DNA of 64,000 nucleotides, taken from the NCBI RefSeq assembly GCF_013426205.1, contig NC_089426.1:2914001-2978000 (forward strand). Reading direction: 5' to 3'. The notes under the pieces are model-generated. The model saw only the letters and a program-made list of their open reading frames with translations. It was not told the DNA's origin and did not search any database. Both the position numbers and the translations under genes were made by a program. The DNA is from Metarhizium brunneum (taxonomy: Eukaryota; Ascomycota; Sordariomycetes; Hypocreales; Clavicipitaceae). Below, one piece after another: positions 1-12,055 of the stretch (position 1 is its first letter; each line of letters begins with the position of its first letter).

Positions 1-474
1 TTAGCCAACCTAATTTCTAGATTACAGGATTCCAATCCCTTGCGCCGTTGGCAGAATGGACTATCCTATCTCTAGTCACGATTTCCTGAAATACTCAAAC
101 AAGCGTCTCCTAACCGCTCTCACCTCCGGTAATGTAGCCGCGACTCTAGCCCCGTATTCTCCAGACGTTTGTCCATGTAAATAACTTGACTTCCAAATCA
201 CAACGAAACTGAAAAAAAAAGCCTTGATTTGCATAATTCCAGAAAAGTGCACGGCCGAGAATTCCCAACCACCGGGTAGCCCATCGGAAAGGAAGTTCCT
301 CTTTGTGACTTCTGTCAAGGGAAACCGTGTAAAAAAAGAAAGAATAGAAAACTAGGAAATGTCTCAGCGGCTGAATACTCTTTGCAATAAAGCATCTTAG
401 CGTGTTGTTTGTGTCCACGCCACGCTTGCCGTTGCCGGTCTGCGTCGATTTTTGGCCATCATGATGAATAACCT
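1..474. other. intergenic / probable 3' flank of the RRM gene
   Basis: I see no convincing gene here. Short open frames exist on the minus strand but have no recognisable domain or splice structure. The part nearest 474 is probably the 3' UTR of the minus-strand RRM gene. The left window edge cuts whatever lies further out. Confidence 0.5.
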
Positions 475-3286
475 TTACTGGGAAGAGTTATGTTCATTAG
501 ACCCTCGGCCATGTCCCTTGTGGTGATCCGAACCACGAAATTGTCCCGTAGGAGTTGGAGGAGGAGCCATCATAGGAGGCGTTGGCATCATCATGTTATT
601 ATAAAACATCGGGTGAGCAGGATATTGAGGGGTCATATATGATGGCACTATACCTTCATTCCCTGACTGATGAGGAGTGAATGGTCCCGCCATGTACTGA
701 TAACCTTGTGGAAACGGCTGATAGAATGGCGTCCAACCAAAAGAGGGCGGCATCATAACACCTGGCGAGATCGGGTGTTGGTGGGCTGGAACAGTGTTGA
801 CAGCTGCTTGAGCGCCGGAATCATTGTCCGAAATGACCGGGCCTGCCACGTGCTGATCGCCGTTTGCCGTAGTGATTGTGGGAGTGGCCGGGCAATTTCC
901 GGAGCGATTTTCGTTGGGCAGTTCGAACTCAACGGACTTCTTAGTTGGAGATTCGGAGGCTCCAACTCTATGTTGGCGTCCACTGAGCTGAACATCTTGA
1001 GCTGTATCATTAACCTTTGCCGGAGCTTGCTCAAGATTGAGTGAGGACATGGCTTTGCCAACAGACGTGTCACTATTGAAGATGGTCTGGCGCGGGCGTC
1101 TCTGCCCATAAGAAAATGACTTGTTGTAGGCTGTGGAGCGATGCTGAGATTCGGTGAATTTCATTGGTGATGAATTATCATCAATATTTGCAGTTTGAGC
1201 CAGCGTGAATGAACTGGGAGTGCGGCGTCTCGGGAGAGTCGACCAGCAGCTCCTGTGCCCAGCTTCACGTCGTGGAGTCTCAAACGTTCGAGAATGCTTG
1301 CGCTCCACTCGAATGGACTTGCCCTCAATTTCTGTGCTGTTCTGAAGTCAAAAGATTAGCATTGGCAGGTAGTACTGGTTCATGATGTGATGTAAGTCAC
1401 CATAGTTGTGATCAGGTCATCTGCCCCGCCTGGCCTTGCAAACTCGACAAATGCGAAGCAATTTGTTTGGCCTAGGATATGTGTTAGGCTCATTAACACC
1501 ATTGAGAGGATATTCAGCGGCGACACATACCGGGTTTGCCTGGAATCTCCCTCTTGTATATCTGAATGCCCAGAACCTCTCCACTGGAGCTTGCGAGAGC
1601 GCGAAGAGCGTCCTCAGTCATGTCGGAAGGGAGGTTCCCAACATATGCGGAACGACGATCCTTGTCGTATCTTTGCATGAGTGCATCACCGCCGTCCCAC
1701 TTGGACGCAGAAGGCACAATCTCATTGTGCCGTTTTGGATTGTTTGCTATGACTAGATAGGTTTGGTTCTGAGAAAAGTACTGCCACAGGTGTTAGAAAA
1801 GGAATGAAATATGCAGACAGAGATAAAAAGATCACTTACTCTGACTGGTTCACGCCTAGAATCATACATTTTATATGTGACGAGGACAGGTGGTGGAACA
1901 CCAAGAGATCGTTGGAATCCCTCGTCTGCAAACTCAGCCTTTGCGACTTCGCCAAGCTGGCTGAGAAGCGTTGTAGCCTCAGCAATTGTGGTTGGCATGC
2001 CACTTTTCTTTGAGACAAGGAAAGAGGCTAATGAAGTCAGCCGGTGATTCTGGAAGATGGGAAAAACCACGTACACTGGGCCCGAGCCATCTCAGTGCGA
2101 CAAGCTCGGCCTAGAATTTTCATTCCTTTGCCAAACTTTTCTGCCTTCTGAGCATCGTGATCATTCTGGAACTCTCCTGTTTTAGCAGCTTCCTCGACTT
2201 CTGGGCGACTGTGATAAGTTTTGCCTTACAGTGAATTGACAAAACGCGAAAGGCATGTGAAAATTATCTCTCTTGATTTTCACCCAGACCTCTCCAAATT
2301 GGCTAAAGGCCTTGGTAACTTCGAACTCGAGAACCTTATCCTCATAAGGTTGGGATAGACTAGCAAATTACTGTTAGGCATAATAAAAATGAAGAACCTG
2401 GCGCAGAACTTACTTTGCAACGAACATGCAGGCAGTGCCTGGGTAGATGACCTGAGCATCGACCTTTACCGGGGGCGCTTCGAACACTTGGAGTTGTGTT
2501 TCGTTGTTAGCCATGGATTCCTTGGCTGGAGTTTCGGACGATACTTCGGTGAAAATATCATCTTCAACACTAGAGCCAACAAGAAAAGCCGATGAACTGT
2601 GCGATATCATTAACAATTGTCAAACGAAAGGACGCCGAAGACTGGTGGTACTGACTTCGTAGATTTTGGCGTCCCGTCATCAGAGGCCGTTTTGCGTCGG
2701 TGATTCCTACATTATATTAGTAGTCATGGCAGACTCGAGGGAGAAGAAAGACGGCATATTACTGTATAGTCGGTGTAGGCGAAGCTCTAGCACTGGCGTA
2801 CCGTGGTCCGAGAGCTAGATGGATGTTAGCGGTTGAATACGTAGCGAATCTGCAATGACTGTAACAAAATAGGGTGCTGACTGTGCCAGCCCTAACAGAA
2901 TATGTGGCCATGGCCAGTTGCTAGAGATAGAAAAGCTCTCCAACTTCCATAGAAAGCCAAGTATACACTTGAAGAAAGCATGGTGTGTGTAAAAAATTAA
3001 AGTACGACGGTCAGATATTCAGGACGATACTGCCTAAATAGCGAAATGATCCTACAGACTATCTGCCAGAGAGCCAATGGAGCTTGGATATGAAGGGTAA
3101 AAAAGATTGGGTATGAAGGGAAGGTAAAGGGCAAGGAAGTCATAGATGAAAGGCAAAAAAAAAGGGAATCACAGAGTACTCACACACTCCGCCGCCACGC
3201 AACGGACTTGGGGATGTAAGATGGTCATCCGACGAAGATTTCCTAACGGTTCTGAAACCACGATCGAGGTTTCCCATTTTGGCCAT
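475..3286 (-). CDS. multi-RRM RNA-binding protein, 10 exons with a 13-nt microexon
   Basis: Proposed exons, in order of transcription: 3286-3184, 2814-2802, 2706-2656, 2596-2414, 2359-2230, 2165-2075, 2027-1840, 1780-1531, 1471-1401, 1341-475. They sum to 1947 nt, or 648 aa, and every junction keeps phase. RRM1 is at about residues 108-185, with an ACMFVAN strand and FAFCQFT as RNP1-like strand. A degenerate RRM lies at about 190-265 (around VLVTYKMYDSR), and a third at about 295-375 (SAYVGNLP as RNP2, CFAFVEF as RNP1). The last 280 residues are low-complexity, rich in Pro, Met, Gln and Tyr, and probably disordered. A role in cytoplasmic mRNA binding or post-transcriptional control is inferred from the architecture; I do not recognise a named orthologue. 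The ATG at 3286 was chosen because exon 1, the microexon and exon 3 then join in phase. The 369-bp first intron and the microexon are the least certain parts. The GTCAGT donor at 2655 is slightly unusual. Confidence 0.8.
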
Positions 3287-5129
3287 GGATCCGTGGTGAA
3301 CCATGATGACCTGCGCGTACTGTTTTCCCTCGTGCTGATGCTGCTGTTAGCCAACTCGGTGGTGGGGAGGAAATGACTTACCAGAGCGAAAAATGAGAAT
3401 AGAAATTTCGAAGGGAAATGTTTGACAAAGAAGTAGAAAGATGATATAATATAAGGCTTTGCGAAGAGAATCTCTCTTCCCAAGCCCTGAAAATCGAAGT
3501 TCTGAAATTGAGGTGGTGGTCCACTAGAACGCGATACTCACTTGTGGCAGAGAACACCGGAGCCGAAGAAGAAGAAGTCAAATAAGACACTAAGAGCACA
3601 ACCTGTGCTGATGATAGCAGATATATGTATCTCCCTTACTGATGAGAGCTGTATCTCGGATCGCAGCAGATGTGACGAGGTATTGCTTGTCCTGTAAAAA
3701 AAAAGCGTTGCAGCATAAGGAGAGGAAGAGATAAAAGGAGGAGAAACCGGCTGGGAATAAAAGGAAGGAAGGAGCGACGATAAGAAGCTAAGCACCTGCC
3801 AAGCCTTATATTTATTTGCTGAGCACTCTTGACAGGTGGACTAAACCAGACTGACACTCTTGTGGCCCTGACTGTCGGCATACTACCGTCGACGTGTGTA
3901 AGTGGTCTGATTTTTGCGGTCATGAGACCATTTTCTGTTTCCTGTCTTGATAAATATGTAATATGCCTTGTATTGTGAGTTTTATCGCGAGAAGTCTACA
4001 CGATGTGGTTGGTGTTGCCTTACGTTGTGTTCCTGCCGTCACCTGGCTTCATCTGCTAGCATCTGTTCTTCGAAATTGAGTGCATCCCGTCGAATTGAAG
4101 TATAGTTCCGTGAGCTGAAATACAAGGAAGACGATAAGTTGCACCGCCAAAGACTTTAATGAGGTTCAGAAGCGATCGCACAGATTTCGTTCTGATGTAG
4201 CCTGAGGATGACCATTTCTGCACAAGAGGATACTGAGTGAGTAAAAGTGTACATTTCAAAAGCCGCAGACGATAGCATAATGCCTTTTAAATTTCATTCG
4301 TGACTCATTATTGGGCTATCTCCATTTGCCAGTGCTGGAGGCGCTCGGTGTTTTCCTGGCCACTTCAGTTCGACACACCAAACCGCCGCTGCTGCCCCGG
4401 GTCCGTTCTTCTATCAAACACTAGCAAAATAAGCAAGATTTACTTTGGTTTTCGATAATGCAGGAAAATTTCTTCAGATGGCAATAAAGTCATCGTGCCC
4501 CTGATAACTGTCATCGTCGCCCTTTCGATCAACCTCGGTCTGACACGAATATTGTCGGTGTTGTGTGACAATGTCAATGGGTAAGTCTGCCACGACGCTC
4601 ACAAGCACTGAAACCTTGACTAAAATTAGTCGAAATCGACGTTGATTACTCTACTCTACTCTTAATAGGCGCTATGAGGCCCTTTATTCGTTCCCTCCCG
4701 CCGAACGAGAGAACGAACCGATGCAAACATTGCCATGAGCGACGAACTTTGGCCGAATGCCATCTATGTATGCCACGGTAGAGGCAAAAAAGCGAGACCG
4801 AATCTCGTGGACCTTGAATACTTTGTCTCATTAGCTATTATTCAGCACTGAGGCCTTAGAAACTGGCCGAGAGTCTGCTTAGATCCGGCATTGTCAGTGA
4901 TTTAAGGGACAAGATATAACAATCTTTGGTATGCGCTTGGATGCGCGGCTTAGTCGATAATTGCTGCTTCCCCAAGCTACGGTCATACTGGTCACGACAC
5001 TTTCTGCGACAAACAATTCAAGCATCTATTCCATACGTATATTTCCATCCCAGAACGAATTCCATGCGCCGTCCTATGCTCTGTACACAAATATGATCTC
5101 TAAATGGCCTCGTCACGGGGTATCTTACA
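3287..5129. other. intergenic, probable 5' leader and promoter of the RRM gene
   Basis: No gene is supported. The minus-strand sequence up to about 3.8 kb contains possible 5' UTR introns of the RRM gene, and several GT-AG pairs are possible. From 3.9 to 5.1 kb only short, unrelated open frames occur. The last bases before 5130 are the 3' flank of the hydrolase gene. Confidence 0.4.
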
Positions 5130-6102
5130 TCATAGCCTAAAATGGTCCAAAAATTGAGTCACTCTGTGCTGGAAAGCGTCCGGTTCCTCTGCAGTCGGAT
5201 TATGGCCGGATTTCTCAAAGACGGCCAACTGGGAGTTTGGCATCAAATTGTGCATTTCCTCGCTAAACTGCACGGGCGCAACGAGATCATGTCGTCCGAC
5301 CACGATCAAGGTCGGTGCAGAAATGTCACCTAGCCTCGGACGTACATCAAACCGCGGCATATTGTAGCTCATGGCGAAGTTGTGCGTCTCATAATGCAAT
5401 CTCAACTGGCCTGAGTCGGACGCTATCGGCGCAGGCTCGCTGCCCGTCTTCTCTGATGCGAAAATGGGAAGGATTTCGTTGAAACTAGCCTGGAGGTCAT
5501 CGTTGTTTCTCAAACAGCCTGCCCAGGTTCTGTATTGACGGTCTGCATCGACTTTCATTCGGGGGGATGTGAGAGATGATTTGAGACAGTACATGGTGCT
5601 TTTGAGGCCGAAAGTCGACGTGTCTCGAAGAATAAGAGCTGATACATGGGAGGGGTACTTGATGGCATACTCCAGGGCAACATATCCGCCATATGAGCCT
5701 CCAGCCAGGATGATGGGTTCTGAGCCTGCCCAGATTCTGGTCATAGTTAGAAAATGACCTTTGAGAGACGGACGGCGTTTGACTCATTGACGATGATTAT
5801 TACTCCTGGCGAGAAACAGGAGGAGAAGATACGCACCTCAGTTCGTCTATGTCTGCAGCCCAACGGTCGTGGGTGTAAGGCCCCTTGGGATCGCTGCGCC
5901 CACTGCCTCGCGCATCGTATACCAGAACTCGAAACCGCGATGACAGAAATTGAAATGAGGCCTCTGTTTCTTGATGGCCAGACACACCAGGTCCGCCGTG
6001 TAGGGCTACCACTAGCTGTTTGGACCTGTCATTGTCGCCCAGTATTTTGACGTATAAGCGAGCTCCGTCACTGAGGTGGACGAGGGAGCCTTCGGTGCCC
6101 AT
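5130..6102 (-). CDS. alpha/beta hydrolase, proline iminopeptidase-like (peptidase S33 type)
   Basis: Two exons, 6102-5837 and 5736-5130, are separated by a 100-bp GTGCGT...CAG intron that joins DEL-R to IWAGSEP in phase, giving 290 aa. The HGGPG oxyanion-hole motif (residues 35-39) followed by DARGSGRS is typical of the proline iminopeptidase/epoxide-hydrolase-like branch. GGSYGG around residues 101-106 is the nucleophile elbow with Ser103. GRHDLVAP and SGHNPTAEEP near the C terminus carry the expected catalytic Asp and His. The triad therefore looks complete. It lacks a signal peptide and is probably cytosolic. The substrate cannot be read from sequence; removal of N-terminal proline or hydrolysis of a small ester or amide are family possibilities. 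An in-frame ATG at 6156 would add 18 residues. I prefer 6102 because GSLVHLSDGARLYV then begins the fold directly. Confidence 0.85.
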
Positions 6103-6156
6103 CGTCACGATGGCGATTAAGCCGCACACCGGGGGGGTTCCTGGGCTGCGGTGCAA

Positions 6157-7440
6157 CCGAAATCAAGCACGAACACGGCACAATCGGAGGTGGTCGATAC
6201 TTCGTGGCAAGATAAAACGAGAACAAATGGAGAAGAAAAAAAGCCAAAAAAACAGGAAGCAGCAGAACAAATTGTTATGTGAATGGGGGGCGGGGACTTT
6301 GGCTGTGTGTTTGACCGTCAACTCGCTCCAGCTGCCTCGCGCTCCCTCTCTCCGTCGCCCCTTTTCATCCTTTCCAGCTCGTCAATGGTCTTTGATCCCA
6401 CTGCCTCTTGTCGAGGGCCACTTAAGTCCAATGGAGACGTTTGGACTGGACCCTGCAGTTCTGTCGGGCGGCGGCTCGTGCCCCCATTCGTACGGGTCGA
6501 CGGTCGACTGTCAACGGTCGTCAGTTAACAGGAATTGGGTTCGAGGCTGCCTTTTTCCAGCACCGCCACTTTCCTCATCACGCCTCGACTCGGTCATATG
6601 CCGAACTGGCCGATCCCGGTTAGAAAATCCCGCACAGCAATGGTGTAATTTGATGGCCAAAACTGATGTACTGATCTTCTCCAATTGCTCTTACATGCAG
6701 CATTTTACTCGCAACGATTTAAACTATGGCGTGCCAAGGCGTCGCGTGGGTCGACTACTACGTCAACCGACGGGACGACAGATCGATTGGTGGCACCATC
6801 TTCAATATCGACAAATGCCCGCCAACACATCTCACATGTTCCACATGTATCCTCGCACTCTCAGCATACAGATCTATGTAGGGTGTAGGGCTGAACTCTT
6901 CTGCCCTTCGCATCCTCTTTCGATAATGGGTCGTGGGGCTCCTCACAAGCGGCCGTCACAAAATGGGAATGGCCACGCCGCGTATTTTTTGTGTATTTCG
7001 GCCCTATCTACTGTGCGACAGGGGGCAATACGAGATCCATCGACCTTCCCTCTCGGCCGCTGGGAAATTACATCAAACATTGCGCGCTTAGGTGGACTAC
7101 GAGCCGGGGAGCCATCCTCGCCCTCTCAACATGCAAGGATACAAGTAACAGGTTCCGCTGCCCGACATTCCTTACAGCCCTTTTACCACTGATGCTATGG
7201 AATCATCATCACTCTGAAAGCGTAGTGCTGACCCTGGGCCGCTCTTGGTATGAGATGTGTCGCTGCCGTCACCTGGTGATGGACGACCAATGGGATCGTG
7301 AAAATCTAAAATTGTCTACATCAGTGCAAGCTCCTGGGGCATAGAATGCAGCCTACACCATCTCACCTTCGATCTCAGCACCGTTCTTGGCGTGGGTATG
7401 CCAATCGAATCAGCACATTAACCTTGCCAAGAGTTGCCAG
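6157..7440. other. intergenic between the hydrolase and the coiled-coil gene
   Basis: A long plus-strand open frame (6020-7192) runs through this GC-rich spacer and overlaps the hydrolase first exon on the opposite strand. Its translation is Arg/Ser/Pro/His-rich, with no domain or codon pattern suggesting coding. I regard it as chance. Confidence 0.45.
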
Positions 7441-8318
7441 CTACCCTTTGTGGTTCCTCCTGAGCTCACGCATCAACGGCTGCACCGAGCTGAACAACGA
7501 CGTAGCCTGTTCAATTTTTCGAAGAAGTCTGTCGCGTGTAGTATTCACGATGCCAGCAAGAGCCTCGTGCACATCGTTCAATTTCTCGTGTGTCCGGCGA
7601 CGTGAACTCTCCACCTCCTCCTGGACCTCATCAAGCCGACCTCGCAAGTGGTCCCTCGTGTCAACAATGAGTTTATTGATATGGCCGTTTGCGATGTCGA
7701 TCTTTCTACAAACAGTCAAATTGATATCCTCGGATACCTTGTCGAGCTTTGTTACAAAGGCATCATGGTTCACATCGAGGCCATGTCCGGTTTCAAGAAG
7801 CCCATGTTTAGTTCGACTGTTGACGTCGACAACAGCCCTTGACAAATCCTCAAGCCTGCCAGACGTGGCCTTGTGCGAGTCTTGTACAGTCTTGAATATT
7901 CCACTGCGATGATCGTCGAGAGTGGTGCACACACGGTCGTGGGCCTGGTCAATGTCCAGCCCCAGAGCCTGTATGTCGACTCTCGTAGTCATGATGTCGA
8001 GCGCTAGGGAGTCAAGCCGCGCACTGACGTCTCTCATCAAGGTCCCATCGATATCTAGGAGACTCTTGTCAAATCCAGAAGTTGAAGTGCATATTTTCTC
8101 AAGGCCTTCACTGATCTCGGCGCGCAGAGCACTAATGTCTCGCCGTATAGCTGTAATTGCAGCAGCTACTTCTGTCATTTCCTGGCTTCCCTGCAACCGT
8201 TGGTCAGCACCAAGAACATGCTTCCACACGTGATAGACCTAACCCGTCAAGAAATTGGGTGTGGGAAATAGTGATCATGGCTTCTCCAACTTACAACAGT
8301 GACCATTGGTGAAGCCAT
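7441..8318 (-). CDS. coiled-coil protein of unknown function
   Basis: A 24-nt first exon (8318-8295, MASPMVTV) joins exon 2 (8190-7441) in phase 0 across a GTAAGT...TTGCAG intron, giving 257 aa. The protein is almost wholly predicted helix. Leu/Ile/Val recur at heptad-like spacing with many Asp, Arg, Glu and Lys, for example LDIDGTLMRDVSARLD, LEDLSRAVVDVN and LDKVSEDINLTV. Successive 30-40-residue stretches resemble each other, as in tandemly repeated coiled-coil units. There is no signal peptide, membrane segment or catalytic motif. It may be a self-associating scaffold or a divergent adaptor; this is only inferred from composition. Starting instead at the ATG at 8229 would read through the intron, and the short spliced N terminus looks more natural. 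I do not recognise the family. Confidence 0.65.
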
Positions 8319-10895
8319 ATCCCCCGACTTGGTGAAAACACGCGTGTGACAAGTGACACGGTGGTGGACCGGATTCAGCCGAAAGGTAACATGCAGTGTG
8401 AAGGACTCGTTCAAGAGAATGAATCTGTACAAGATCACTCCGCGACTGAACAATTCCGGATAACGAGTCGCTGGCATGACAACCCCACAAGGCCTCGGGA
8501 AGAATAAGGTGTCAGATAGACAAACTTTCGTGCGTGTCACAGTTGTGCTGCAGTTCGTCTGTGGTGTAACATGTTTATTTTCTTCCCATACTCAAAATGG
8601 ACTGCGCTGGACGAAAATGACTTCTTTATAGCTTAGATCTTGATTTCAATGGCTCTGAACCTTGCTTCTAGCTACTAACATCGAGGCAAACCCACACGTC
8701 AATGTCCGGACATGATCCCGCTCAGTTGTGGGACTTTGTGCTCTCGGAGAAGCCGAGCGGCAGATGTGCAAATGTCGAGACGATTCCCCTGTATCGATGA
8801 TGACGGTCGAAGTTGCTTGTCATGAGTTCCACTCAGGTCAGGATGTTCTCAGCCTCAGCCGGGCAAATGCGTCAGTGGCGGCCTGTTTGCTGCCATGCGG
8901 TAGAAGATTAATTTCTCCACAGGGCGAAAAGCCTCAGAGAGGTCAGGAAAGGCGATTCATGATTTCTGAAGGAGAGGGAATACGTCAAATTCACAGGCCC
9001 AGCTCGCTTCAGCAGGTGTCTGAGACGATTCTCCAAAGGGGTATGAGACTACCTACAAGGATTTCAGGCTCTTCCTGGCAAAGTTGCATATAGACATCGG
9101 CGGATCTAATATTGAGGCTCTTTCAATGGAGACAATCAAGAGGGACCTGGCATTGCTCTACAAATCTAGACACCGACGCCATGGTACTAAAACGTAAGAT
9201 GCGCTTGCACCGAGTATGAGACAGCCGTCACGAGTTCAAACCATACTCTCACAGCTTCGCAGCCACTACTATCGCGGACAAGACTTATGCTTGGTTCTGG
9301 ATTAGCATTGCAGGAAAACAAGACGGATGGAGTGTATAAAATGTGTGGATGCTACGGTAGTAGAAGCTCCATTGTCCTCTTGAAAAGCCGGGACAACTCC
9401 AGCCACCGACGACACCGTGAAGATCATCACCCATAGCCTGACACCTTGCGGTGGCTGACATGGCAAATATTCGACAGTATTACATGTCATGTATCAAGAA
9501 GCCACGCATAGCGGCCATAGCTACCTCAGCAAGCACCAATCATATATGGTTCTAACCATGGGCCCAGAAGGATTGAGAGCACCAGGACATGGAGACGAGT
9601 TCTAACTTGGAGAAACGCAGCGGGATGCTGAAGACTTGAGAGACACGGGAATATCGAACAAGGTGTATGCCTATGCAATGACGGACTCCAATAGCGCAGA
9701 ATGAGACGCAGCTTGCATACAAGGCGCTGTCATCCAATGACTCGGATTCCTTGCTCTGGATTCTGCTGGACCAGTGATCTAGGGAGCAAACATGGCTTCT
9801 GTTCCATCTTAGTAACGTAAGAGGCAATCCCAGCGCGCCACATTCATGTCTAGATTGATTGCTTCACCGGCAAAGCTGATTGGCATTCTCATCCAGCGTG
9901 CGTTGACGGCACGAGGGCTCGTATCTTGATATCATGGGAATAGAAGGGTGATTTGATTGCCAATAGCGGCAGGGCATGCGATTCGCACAGGGGCAAACCG
10001 CGTTGTCGTAGATAATGGCTTGCAGGAATGGCGCAGTCCAGAAATCGGGACTCGAATGCCGCGCCAATCTGACGCATGGTGGTTCTGATATGTTTGCTGC
10101 AACCAGATCCGAGACAATAATGAAGGCAGTGCTCGTGCTGCAGATAAAGGCCATATTTGACGTATCCTCTTGCAGGAGGACACTACCACGCCGCCCCTCT
10201 GATAAGATGACGTTGGATTTCCCGAGAGCTTGGATCAGCCCGTCGTCCAGGCCATGGATGATCCACAGGGCTTCATTTCTCCACAGTCATCCAGTCAATT
10301 GATCAACTCTTTGGGATTGCCGTCAGCTCTCATCTCGTCGGCGTTGCCAAGCTCGACTCCCCTTACCCACCACCTTCCGACCAGATGACAGGTGACACTT
10401 GGAGTACGGAGTGGGATCAAGATCAAGGATGCATGTGTTAAACCAGAGAGGCGGCAGCAGTACCCCAAGACCCTGGTCTGCATGCGTTCTTGTGTCATCT
10501 CTCATCTCTCATCTCCAAGACCCCTATCGACCTACCAACCTATCGAGGTAGCTCCGCCGTTCTCCGCCTCGGCCTCTGCTTCTGCTTCTGCCACATCGCC
10601 GTTGGAGCACGACTCCAACCATCGATCCCATCCCGCCGCCACGGGACATAGCACAACACTGGCCTGTCCCCCCCCCGTCGTGACACTCGCCTGCTCGCCA
10701 GCTTCTTGTTTGCAGTCAAGCTACACCTCCATTCTCCGCTCTCCGCCGTGCCTCCATCCCGCACCCTCAAGCCGCCTCCACTGCCAACAATCGAGCAGCA
10801 AGGTCCAGCTTCAGCACAGCGCCAACCACAATCCAGTGACTGCCGACCGATTCGACCAATACTCGACTGCTTCCTCCCCATGGCCTGAGAGTGCA
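8319..10895. other. long spacer upstream of EOS1, possible gene relics
   Basis: No complete gene is supported. Short stretches look protein-like without a domain: plus strand around 8700-8800 (beginning MSGHDPAQLWDF and soon stopping), minus strand around 9889-10077 and 9302-9490, and plus strand around 10200-10380. Stops interrupt all of them and no splice arrangement joins them. They may be decayed genes or chance. The last few hundred bases, from about 10.4 kb, are pyrimidine-rich and probably promoter and 5' UTR of EOS1. Confidence 0.35.
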
Positions 10896-12055
10896 ATGGC
10901 GATGGCCCGTCCTCACCACAGGGCGTTGTCCACCGCATCCTCATCGCCCACCGATCACCCGCCGCCCAACACCACATCTTCAACATCTACACACGTCCCC
11001 ATAGCTACGGCCGGAGCTTCACATCGCAACTCCTCCAACCCCAACCACAAACGAAGCCACAGTCACACCCACAACCTCAACCACCGCTCCAACCCGTCCT
11101 CCTCGTCTTCGTCCCCTGCGCCCGTCCACCCGTCTCTCCTCCAACCTCGAGTCGCCGTCGTCCTCAACGTCCCTCCTCCCTGGCACCCGTGGCTCTTTGC
11201 TCTCCGCCTCTGCTCTATTCTCCCCGCGGTCTGGTGGGGTCTACCATGCGCCCTGCAGCTTCTTCTACGACTTCTCCCCGGCCCCGACCGAATTCTTGTC
11301 GTGCGCCCGAATCGAGCCTGCACAACCGCGCCGTGCAACGGCGGTGACGATGCCGTTCCCTTCGCCCTGACAGAAGGCGCCCTGGCGACAATATGGGTTC
11401 GTTACCTGGGGCCCCCCTCGAGCCGGCATTACTCTCAGTTCGCTAATACCAGTCCTCTTTTACATGTAGTGCTTTGCCTGTGGATATCTCTCCTTCTTCT
11501 TTACCGACTGCCTCATGTCACGATGGTCAGTCACATGCCAACGCGCGACAAATTGACAAGTCAGACTCTGCAGTCCAACTAACTCTCCAACAGGCTCATC
11601 CACTACACTCCCCAAGCGACCATCGTCCGTCTGCTCACAATCAACGCCGTCAATGCGTATTTGACCATGACCGTGCTCTCGTGTGCCGGTGGCTTTGAAG
11701 ACCCCCGGCTCATGCTCCCGGGCTGGATCGGCATAGCAACCGTATGTCACTTGGGAATATATACCAACGCGCCTAGGATGGATTGTTACTGACTCGCCTT
11801 GTTTGACGATAGACGCTGACAGTGTGCTACCACATCACGCACCAAAAGATCAACATACGAAAGGAGACGTCAACGTCCATCAATGTCTTCTCGATAGCAA
11901 GTTACATTAGCATGGTAACTCTGCTGGTACATATGCATTCCTTTCAACTCAATTATCCTGCCATGCCGTTCATTGGACATGCCAAAAGGTTATGGAATGA
12001 TGTATATGGTATGCTGGTGCAAATCAAGGGGTCCATTGAACGAGCAGAGCTCTGA
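10896..12055 (+). CDS. EOS1: N-glycosylation protein EOS1 homologue
   Basis: Exons 10896-11396, 11470-11525, 11594-11741 and 11813-12055 total 948 nt (315 aa). All three introns have GT-AG ends and preserve phase. The first 90 residues are a Ser/His/Asn-rich disordered tail. The conserved core follows, with HPWLFALRLCSILPAVWW, then ALATIW joined to CFACGYLSFFFTDCLMSRW, LIHYTPQATIVRLLTINAVN, and a final helix pair with CYHITHQKINIRKET. About four hydrophobic segments indicate an ER membrane protein. In yeast, Eos1 loss alters N-glycosylation and oxidative-stress tolerance; the same role here is by homology recalled from the family, not a search. The ATG at 10896 (or 10902) was chosen; the frame is open well upstream, so a longer N terminus is possible. 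Confidence 0.85.

Noticed and set aside
1..60. tRNA-like sequence on the minus strand (GGATTGGAATCC resembling a T-arm)
   Set aside because: The B-box consensus GGTTCGANTCC is not matched and no acceptor or anticodon stem can be drawn.
6020..7192. 390-codon plus-strand open frame
   Set aside because: It overlaps the hydrolase first exon on the other strand, has Arg/Ser/Pro-rich low-complexity translation and no domain; typical of GC-rich non-coding DNA.
8700..8802. Short plus-strand stretch beginning MSGHDPAQLWDFVLSEKP, faintly like the start of a ketosynthase domain
   Set aside because: It stops after about 32 codons and no further ketosynthase motif follows in any frame.
9302..10189. Series of minus-strand open frames, considered as a multi-exon membrane protein
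   Set aside because: No splice sites join them in phase and there is no recognisable domain.
10392..11582. 396-codon open frame taken as a single exon
   Set aside because: Only its middle part is coding (EOS1 exon 1 from 10896 to 11396); the frame after 11396 reads into an intron.
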